From NCBI GenBank assembly GCA_030280995.1, contig JASXTE010000008.1, positions 5,041,001 through 5,105,000 on the forward strand: a stretch of DNA of 64,000 nt, given 5' to 3'. The position numbers were made by a program, and so were the translations under genes. A model generated the notes under the pieces. It saw only the letters and a list, made by a program, of their open reading frames with translations, did no database searches and was not told the DNA's origin. Source of the DNA: Hemileia vastatrix. Its lineage: Eukaryota; Basidiomycota; Pucciniomycetes; Pucciniales; Zaghouaniaceae. How positions within the stretch are numbered: the first letter of the stretch is position 1; the number at the start of each line of letters is the position of its first letter. Of the stretch, positions 56,542 through 64,000 are shown piece by piece.

Positions 56542-58808
56542 TGTGGTCTTCCAACATTGGAGGGGCCCTTTGTTGGTCTATTTGGCATTGTTTTAATATG
56601 TCTTAAATGGCATTGTTTAATAATTGTGTGTTTTTCTGGATTTATTCAGCAAATATTGGGACTGCAAGGATGTGAGTACTTTTATTGGATAGCCTCAATT
56701 TTTCTCTATATTTTATGTCTTGATGAAATTTTTCAGATTTTAAGTATTAAAGGGATTATTTCTCATTTTTCATTTAAAAAGATAGCTGTTCAATTTTGTT
56801 TTTTGTTTTTTACGGGCTAATATTAAGTCTTAGGGTTAAGTGCTTAGTACCATTAGAATGAGCTAATTTTTCTCTACATTTTATGTCTCAAAGTTGTTAT
56901 AGCCTAATTATGTGTTTTAAAGGTTTTAGTAGTTGTAGTAAATTTTTTTAGGTATTTTGGGTATTTTTGGGGGTTTTTGGTGGTTTTCTGGCTTCAGGGT
57001 GGTCCTGTCTCCTCAGGTGGGCAGACTTCCCGCCTTAGTGCTAGAAGGCTGGCAAGTGTTTCTAGAGGGGTTTTATGCGATTTGGCGCTCAAGAATGCCA
57101 AATTTGTTGGTTTGCATGGGCTTTTAGATAGTGGTCTGCGTGTACATAGTGAATAAGAGAGTTTGGGGCAACTTTATTTATCATACAACCATCCGGAGGT
57201 GATATCCTTTTTCCTCACTCAGTTTTCACTGTTTTTTGGCCACAATTTGCTGTGTTTTTTGCAAGGTGAGTTCTTCATTTAACCTAACTTGGCAACTGGT
57301 TTCTGTCAGTATAGTCTAGTATATAAGTATGATATAATAGTGTTTATTTATGGTCCTACTACTTATTGATAAATGATTTAGTGATTAAACCTCAGGGGAA
57401 GACTAATAAAATAGTTAAACTCAAATAAAACTCACAATACTTGGATTTAAATGTGTGCTAGTGGTGGAAAATAGATGTATAAAATATAGTTATAGCTTAT
57501 ATAAAGATAATATCAATTTTTAATGGCTTTATAATATATTTCTGAATGTTAATAATTGTATAGTAGTGTTTATTGGAGTTGTAGTAATTGAATGATGATA
57601 AATAACTGTCAAAATCCCTCCTTACTTATACCCAAATCCACTGGAGTGCACAGACCTTCAATCCAGATGATGTCACTGCTATCCCCGGCAATTACAGCAC
57701 TGTGAGGGCCCATCACCTCCCCATGGCGTCCACTTCAAGCAGTTTCAACACCCAGACATCCAGTAAGGACGCTCCATCACTATTAATGATACCACAGATC
57801 CATACCATAAATAGAAAATCCAGATAAAAGCGGATACCATAAAGAAACAGGTAAAATAAATAATCAAAAAGAGATTTAATGAAACTAAAAGCATATAAAG
57901 GAAACAAATAAAATGTCCAAGCCCCCAATAACATCCCTAAGCATCCACATTAACCCAGAAACATCCTTCCAACCCATAAATCCGTGAATAACCATCCAAG
58001 GAAGTAATTTTAGTTGTCCAAACTGGGTGTATGCGCCTGATATAGGTGTCTATGCTTCTGTAGGCGTTGTTAGTTCACTTATTTCGTCCATATGACCTAA
58101 AATAAGAAGAAAAACAAAGGTTATAGGCTATTAAGGTGCTAAAACCCACTTATATACCTAAATATACATAATATACTGCATATTTCACTGAATATGAGAT
58201 TTATGTATACATATAAGCTTATGTATGTCAATAATTACTTCATATCACTTAAGATAAGTATATTATGACTCTATTAACACCTTAATAAGTATTATTAGGC
58301 TATGGATAAGCTATTTAAACTACTATAATTTATAGTATAGAATAATAATTATATATATATATAATATAATAATATATATTATTATTTTAACCTTATTTTT
58401 AAGATATAAGCTTAATTTACTTAAGGTTATCTTATTTTAAGCATAAGAAATACTCAGTCCTAGGGATATATAGGCTGACAGTTTCTCTGGTATAGTCTTG
58501 AAAGCTATATCAAGTATTATTGCTGTCTCTGGTGTGGATTTGCAACCTACATCAAGTATCATTGCTTTCTCTGGTGTGGACATTGGTCTACATTTCAGTT
58601 CTTTGGTTTGGTAGTCTGTCTGGAGACTAATTTCTTGGATGATCAGGCAGTCAAGTGTGTTGGAAAAGGGGCTTTAGCAAACAGGAACCAATTTACTGTA
58701 GCAGGTAAATTTCACTTTATTTTTCTAAAGGAACAGGGGATTTTCTCTCCGGGCTTTCTCCAACTCCCTTTTTCAAGGCCTATAGCTAGTACTATAGGAT
58801 TGTCTACA
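56542..58808 (+). repeat. W 3' LTR, split by an E1-family solo LTR
   Basis: TGTGGTCTTCCAACATTGG...GATTGTCTACA. Without the 1177-bp insertion and its 5-bp duplication it is 1085 bp, against 1089 bp for LTR b. Confidence 0.88.
57304..58480 (-). mobile_element. Solo LTR of the E1 family inside the W 3' LTR
   Basis: Full-length reverse-complement match to the E1 LTRs (1177 bp). The perfect TSD GTTTC is at 57299-57303 and 58481-58485. The inferred empty site, CTGGTTTCTCTGG, is seen intact in the other W LTR copy near 41548-41560. Confidence 0.95.
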
Positions 58809-60189
58809 ACAGAAGCTGAGTTGGATGCTGCTGAAGCCAAGGTGCAGGCACTGCCTACCACACCAGTGCCACTTTTAAAAAGCCCAAAGATTATGGTGTG
58901 CTACATATCTTGCAGTAACACAGAAATTTCACAACTCACAAAAATTAGAACATAGGGGTTGTTAGGAAGGATGGTTATTAAAGTGAAAGAAAGGGGTTTT
59001 AATAAGTGCAGAAAAAGTTTACTCTCAGTGCACAGTGTTTTAGTACAGTATGGAAATATAGAATGCAGTGAGCAAAAAAAAACTTAGAAAGAAGTGTATA
59101 CTAGACTATACAACAAGAGTATGGTATGTACTTGAAGAAAATATGGCTAGTGTTAAAGGCATAGTATAGAATTAGGAGGGAGCCTCAAGAAAGGATATAG
59201 TTTTCACACTTGGATAAATGAAAGAGCACTTAAATGTGGGCTACAAAATACCCATTGCTAATAGAAACCTTTAGTAATGCTTAGATGTGGCTCTAGAAGA
59301 ACAGGTGAGTAACAAGAAAGACAAAAAGCAGCGCTTGATGATAAGAAAATATAAGTAAGACTGCAAATAAGGAAGGGTAATTACTTAGAGGAGAGGGTTT
59401 CATGGCTAGTGGATACTCATATGGCAGCCCACATTGCCATAATAAGTATTAAAGGCAATGAAATACTTATTATGAAGCTAAGAATCTCACGAATAATAGG
59501 GTATGTAAATATAGGTGTAGTGTAAGGAACTAATAGTTGATTATTGTCTTGATAATGCAAATACTATTGAATGATCTCATAGTAACTCTTTACATAGATT
59601 ACTGAGATAGATAGATTAATGTTTGATACACTTGGGCTAGCTTTGAGCTTGTGTAGGAAATCCAGTAGGTGAAGGAATAGAGAAAGGGCACTAGACATAC
59701 AGTATATATATATATATATATATTTAAAAGAACTCACTCTTTAAAAAAGTGTGCGGAATAGCTGAATTAGAAATGTTTTTGTGTAAATATAAGAGTATTA
59801 TATTAAATTAAAAGAAACATAGATATATTTTATTTTTATGTGCATAAGCAGGTGTACATAGCCAGAAGTATTGCTGTAGAGTTATTTTATTGCTAAAATA
59901 AGGATAGTATCAGAGATGGTGCTTAAAAGTGGGAGTGACTAAGAATACTAATGCTTACTGAGAATAGATATAGCCATCAGTAGATTACTTATTTCTAAAT
60001 ATATTATTTCTTTTTTAAAAAGTCTCTTATAGTAAATTTTCTTTACTCTTCTTTTCTCCAACACCACACTTACAGCATGTTTACAATGTCTTTAAAATTA
60101 GAGTGGCAGGTGCTTCTTTCTTAAATTAGTTTTTGATAGGAGAACCAACCCATCCCAGAATTTTCTCTATAGATTAGTATTATAGAACT
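58809..60189 (+). other. E5 gag fragment followed by ~1.2 kb of non-coding sequence
   Basis: 58809-58905 reads as an acidic helical segment that could continue E5 Gag (ELDAAEAKVQALPTTPVPLL). From about 58905 to 60189 no frame is preserved. A (TA)n tract is at 59700-59722. The size and the interrupted gag suggest one more LTR insertion, but I could not prove the ends. Confidence 0.4.
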
Positions 60190-61228
60190 CTTTCTTTCAA
60201 CAATGTTCCCAGAAATATTCAATGGAAAATGAGGCCCCAAAGCAGATCTGTATGAATCACAGGTAAACCTCTATGTCTTCCCAATGATCATCAATTCTCA
60301 GATGAGTGTCAAAAATTGGGTTTTCAATATTGTATCTTACAGATGAGGCAAAATAATGGGAAAGTCCATATGCCAAAGATATCCTCAAAAACACTGAGTC
60401 AGAACCAAATTCTTACTGATTCATGGTGTAAATTGAACTATCCTTTGGTGATCCTGAGGTGGAAGCAACCTCATAAAATGCACTAAACTAATTACATCAA
60501 AAACACTCATTAGCAGAGTATGTGTCAAAATTCTGGGTCGACGCCAGCTACATCAAAAATTGGGGAGAAGAAGAACTTATGTTTCACTTCCAGAATGGAC
60601 TCTTTCCAAAAATTAAGAATTCCCTAATAAGTCACCCTTGTCCCACCTCTCTTCAAGCACTCATGGATCTGGCCATTAAAATTGATAAAAAGGTCACACA
60701 TCAGCAATGGATTGTAGGAGTGGCACTCATTAGTTGCTCAACTATGCCTCATCAAGAGTGGCCAGTGCCTGTGAGCCAAATATCATGGATAACAATGCTG
60801 TGGAGGCATTCAGAACTGGTGGGAGGGGAAATTTATATGAAGAAGAATACCAGAGGCCTATGAGAAAGGGTCTGTGTCTCCAATGTGGGAGTAGTGGAAA
60901 TTTAGAAAGGTAGTGTAGAGGTGAAATAAGGGTTCATGAAGTGGAGGATAGTGCAGGAAAGCCACATGTAAGGACAGTGCTCAGGAATGAAGGTAGCTCC
61001 CTACTTGAAAAGATTAGAGGAAAAAGATAAGGGAGAGTTAGCAGTAGAGTTACCAGCATATAAGAAAATTGAAATAAATGATAATTTTACTATGCTGAAC
61101 TTATCTTTAATAACACTTGATGCCAAAACAAATATACAAGCCCTGCTGGACTGTGGGGCCACAGAATTTTTTATTTTGAACAGGGTTTCACAGAGAAATA
61201 GAAAAAAGAAAAATTGGACCATCCCATG
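60190..61228 (+). pseudogene. E5 Gag and protease remnant
   Basis: Gag opens FPEIFNGK-stop-GPKADLYESQVNL, the retrotransposon-gag domain start. YIKNWGEEELMFHFQNGL and LQALMDLAIKIDKKV (60552-60700) match its C-terminal half. A degenerate knuckle CLQCGSSGNLER lies at about 60874. The protease region reads ALLDCGATEFFILNRV (about 61141), where the active-site D-(S/T)-G has become D-C-G. Several stops and frame changes occur. Confidence 0.75.
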
Positions 61229-61479
61229 AATCTAATTATTTTTGATGGATCCCAAGGTGAGAGAGGAAGAGTAAGAGAGAAGGTTGTTTTCAGATTCTGG
61301 TGAAATGGAAAGGAGTCTAAATGCAAGGAATACATGACAAAAATGAAAGACCAGTATAACATGGTCCTAGGGATAACATGACTGGACTAATATAAACCAC
61401 ACATTGACTGGAAGGAAAAGAGGATTCAAATAGGAAGCAAAGAAGACACTGTTTCTAAAGTATAAGCCTTCTGGCCCAT

Positions 61480-62365
61480 CCTAAAAAGTCACCTGATGTT
61501 CTGTTATCATCAGTTAATTTTACACCAGAACTAATGCTTTCTCTTGATTCTAAGAAGCAGGCTGGGGATTGGGCACCAAGAGGAAGCACCAGAGACTACC
61601 AGAGGGGGGACAAAGCACACCAAGAGGAGGAGAAGGTGCAAAAAAGGAGGGGGAATGCAGAACATGGAAAGGTGAAACTTGCAGAGAATAATTTGGCCCC
61701 ATGGCCATTTCAGGTGTAAGAGGCCCCTCCTGGAAATTCTCCTGGTGTTTTACTATCATCAGTGGAGTTTCCAGAAAAGCTGAAACTTTCTCTTGATTCT
61801 AAGTTTAAGGACTTAGGGTTGGAACTGAAGGAAGAGGAGGTACTGGAATGTAACACAACAGCATGGAAAATATCTTCCAAGATTTCATCCAAGGTCTAAC
61901 TCTCAAATCCAAAAGTAAATCTTCAAATAAATGGTCCCTGAAGCCTATTGGGATTAATTACCAATTTTTTAAGATAGAGGTATCAAGACCCTTCCACCTC
62001 ATCAACCATATGATTTTTCCACTGACCTGATTCCAGGCTCATCTACTCAATTTAGTTGCATAATGAAATTTTCAGCCTTGAAGTCAACTATGATAAAAAA
62101 GATGATTGATGAAAACTTGAAGAATTGCTTCATTAGAGAATCAAAATATCCCTGGGCAACCAATGTAATTTTCGCAGGTGAAAAGGATGGATTATTGAGA
62201 CCATGCATATATTTCAGAAGGTCCAATGGGCTGAAATTCAAGAGCAGATATCCCCTTTCTCTGACCAGTGATCAAATTGAAAGTCTTCAGGGTGCAGAGA
62301 TTTTCACATCCCTAGATCTCATGAAATGTTACCACAACATACGTGTAAAAAAGGGGGACAAACAC
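61480..62365 (+). pseudogene. E5 spacer repeats and reverse transcriptase, cut by E4
   Basis: Two diverged copies of a segment ending LSLDSK (about 61493-61560 and 61737-61805) lie between protease and RT. The RT starts after a PPHQPYDFSTDL-like block with MIKKMIDENLKNCFIRESKY, then VIFAGEKDGLLRPCIYF, the YPLSLTSDQIESL segment and SLDLMKCYHNIRVKKGD. It ends exactly at the LTR start 62366. Confidence 0.85.
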
Positions 62366-63551
62366 TGTCAGCCAGGCTATCTCAGGAGTCCAGTAATTTA
62401 TACAATAGATTACTGTAATCATATAGAGGAACAACTTTATGTAAATACAAAAAATTATTTAAATAAAATTATAAATATTTTGTGCATAAATAAAATAAAT
62501 ATTATACTTAATTTTATTATTAAATAAATTGTATTACATAAACAAATATAATATTCTATAATATCATGGCGTAATTTGTATGTATAAATAAATTATTCAA
62601 AATTATATTATAAGTGGAAATTTAGTTTACACTGTAATTACAATTTTAATAATAACATTTATAAAAACTAAATACAACTTATTATATAATAATATCCATC
62701 AATATTTGGTGCTTCCTTGACCCTTAATTGGGTCACTAATATTACTAAATTAATTTAATATGATTAAATTTAATTGCTCATGTTATAAATATTCCTGAAT
62801 TAATTTAATTAGTTGTCCAATTAATTTAATAGTTAATTTACTTAAAATAGTTAACTTACCATTGCTTATACTAAGTGAAGATTATTTAAACACCTAAAAA
62901 TAATTCCTTTTATTTTAATTATACTTTTTTTAGCTATTTTTATTCCCTCTTTAGAATCCTTTCTCATAGTTCTTATTTTCCATACTCACGTAGTTATTTG
63001 TTATATTAATTTTATTCTTTTTTAGAAATATCTGATGGAAACAAATATTTGCTTAATCACGGATTTATTTTAATTGTTTTTTAATAAAATTTGTTAATTA
63101 TTTCTTTAACTTCATTTTACTTTTGTAATTATATTTGTAGCGCTCTAGAGGGTCCTCTTGCCTATAAAAGGGCTTTAGAAGTCTCTCTGGTAGCTCATCA
63201 CTTTCTATAAACTCACTAATCATATTTTAAATATATTATTTTTATTTATTATTTTTATTAGTTCTATATATCTAATTAAAATACTATCTAAATAACTATA
63301 TGTTGTTTTAAGTCTATTATTACTATCATTGACAGTTGCGCATTGAATAATAACTATTAATTATAATATACTGCAATATAAATAAGTCTTTAAAGTTTTT
63401 GTCAACTCTTCAAAATTCTCTTGTCGTACTCTCTTCTCAATTACAAATATTTTATTTTTATTATTCATAATAATACTATATTATAATTTTTTTATTCTCT
63501 TGTCCTTTTTTCCTTTTCTTTTCCTCCATTCTTCTAGACGACCGGCTGATA
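62366..63551 (+). repeat. E4 5' LTR (Y family)
   Basis: It starts TGTCAGCCAGGCTATCTCAG directly after the RT codons of E5 and ends near 63551 (CGGCTGATA). It contains GCCTATAAAAGGG at 63160-63172. The outer start matches the solo LTR at 28602-29725. The flank is AACAC on the left; the other end is outside the window. Confidence 0.75.
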
Positions 63552-64000
63552 ATTGAGGGCCTCTCCGAACGACGACAACAACACCTTGCGACAAACGAAA
63601 AAGCGCACAGACCACCCAAGCCAAAAAGTAAACTTTTTGCCGCAACCGTGTTTCGAACTTGGGTTCGATAGTTTAGGTTTATATTAAATTAAATTATATA
63701 TTATTCTGAAGTGATTTTACAATCACTATAGTTAGTTCACCTTTGCACCTCTCACTCATAGTACTATATTTTTACTGCAATAACAGTGTTTGTGGCTTAA
63801 TTGCTGACTCACTGAGTGTAAGTTTTCGTTATATTAATTTTTTTTTTCCTAGTTGACCATAATAGAGTAAAAATCTTAGTCCTAGAAGACAATAAAATAT
63901 TTAATAAATTATTAAATTAAATTTATTATTATTTTTTGAATATTGGTTGACAATAATAGTACTCAGTACTTAGTCCCAATTTTACCATTGAATTAATTTT
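63552..64000 (+). mobile_element. E4 leader, running off the window
   Basis: The LTR is followed by ATTGAGGGCC (E2 has ATTGAGGCCCC at the same point). A tRNA-like antisense block comes next (63638-63668), then units with AGTTGACC...TTAGTCCTAG (from about 63850). The layout is that of the E2 leader. E4 is therefore probably a full element whose genes lie beyond 64000. Confidence 0.65.
63638..63668 (-). other. tRNA 3'-half-like block in the E4 leader
   Basis: On the minus strand the block reads GAACCCAAGTTCGAAACACG then GTTGCGGCA. It has the TTCGAA of a T-loop and an acceptor-like end TTGCGGCA, corresponding to TTGCAGCA in E2. The T-stem pairs only partly. Confidence 0.5.

Larger units (their letters stand above)
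39685..58808 (+). mobile_element. W: large Ty3/gypsy-type element with nested insertions
   Basis: Order: 5' LTR (39685-41877, holding LTR b), primer-binding site, gag (41942-43459), protease (43547-44004, resumed 49298-49518), spacer with peptide repeats, RT/RNase H (50766-52526), integrase (52763-53969), a 2.5-kb non-coding region with repeat arrays and an antisense frame, PPT, 3' LTR (56542-58808). A complete copia element lies in the protease and an E1-type solo LTR in the 3' LTR. Stops and frameshifts occur in every domain. The outer flanks (CACCG, ACAGA) do not form a TSD, so one border is altered. Confidence 0.85.

Overview
The window is an AT-rich, intron-bearing eukaryotic segment, almost certainly fungal and most likely from a basidiomycete with a large repeat-filled genome (a rust-like fungus is my best guess; this is inference from the short introns, the chromodomain Ty3/gypsy elements and the style of the gag proteins). 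I see only three host genes: a secreted, probably GPI-anchored protein built from very short exons (858-2631, +), the zinc-finger protein ZPR1 (3085-4901, +) and an ARF-related small GTPase of the ARFRP1/yeast Arl3 type (32912-34369, -). No rRNA, complete tRNA gene or CRISPR array was found.

Everything else is repeats, mainly LTR retrotransposons nested in one another. Many borders could be proven from the sequence by 5-bp target-site duplications (TSDs). From left to right: solo LTRs A (5436-6963) with B inside it (6153-6946); solo LTR C (7198-7999); a 1.5-kb solo LTR Z1 (8025-9525); an A-rich satellite (9651-10362); an inverted partial Z copy (10534-11175); a purine-rich minisatellite (11971-12590). 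A degenerate minus-strand chromovirus (E2, 13411-32272) follows. Its 3' LTR was split by a much younger plus-strand chromovirus (E1, 13590-22441, TSD ATTAC), its gag by a solo LTR (28602-29725, TSD GAGGA) and its leader by a small TA-flanked MITE.

After the GTPase gene come a Tc1/mariner transposase remnant (about 34815-35130), a 355-bp MITE (35570-35924), an inverted-repeat pair (36042-36458) and a second Z solo LTR (37785-39286, TSD GATAT). From about 37706 to the right end the base layer seems to be another broken Ty3/gypsy element (E5; gag start at 39552, further gag/protease/RT pieces at 60190-62365). E5 was interrupted by a 19-kb composite element W (39685-58808). W is a Ty3/gypsy-type element with gag, protease, RT/RNase H and integrase. 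It carries a complete Ty1/copia element in its protease (44005-49292, TSD GGTTG), an LTR inside its own 5' LTR, and an E1-family solo LTR inside its 3' LTR (57304-58480, TSD GTTTC). E5's RT is cut by the 5' LTR of a further element, E4, that runs off the right edge (62366-64000).

The least expected features are in W and in the retroelement leaders: an antisense reading frame in W between integrase and 3' LTR with an exact Cys6 spacing of the Zn(II)2Cys6 type; three copies of a stem-loop module and about fifteen copies of a 32-bp 'AGTCC..AAGACT' unit beside it; a tRNA 3'-half-like block in the leaders of E2 and E4; copia LTRs that start TAT and end ATA rather than TG..CA; and a roughly 150-residue charged insert in the ARFRP1-like GTPase.
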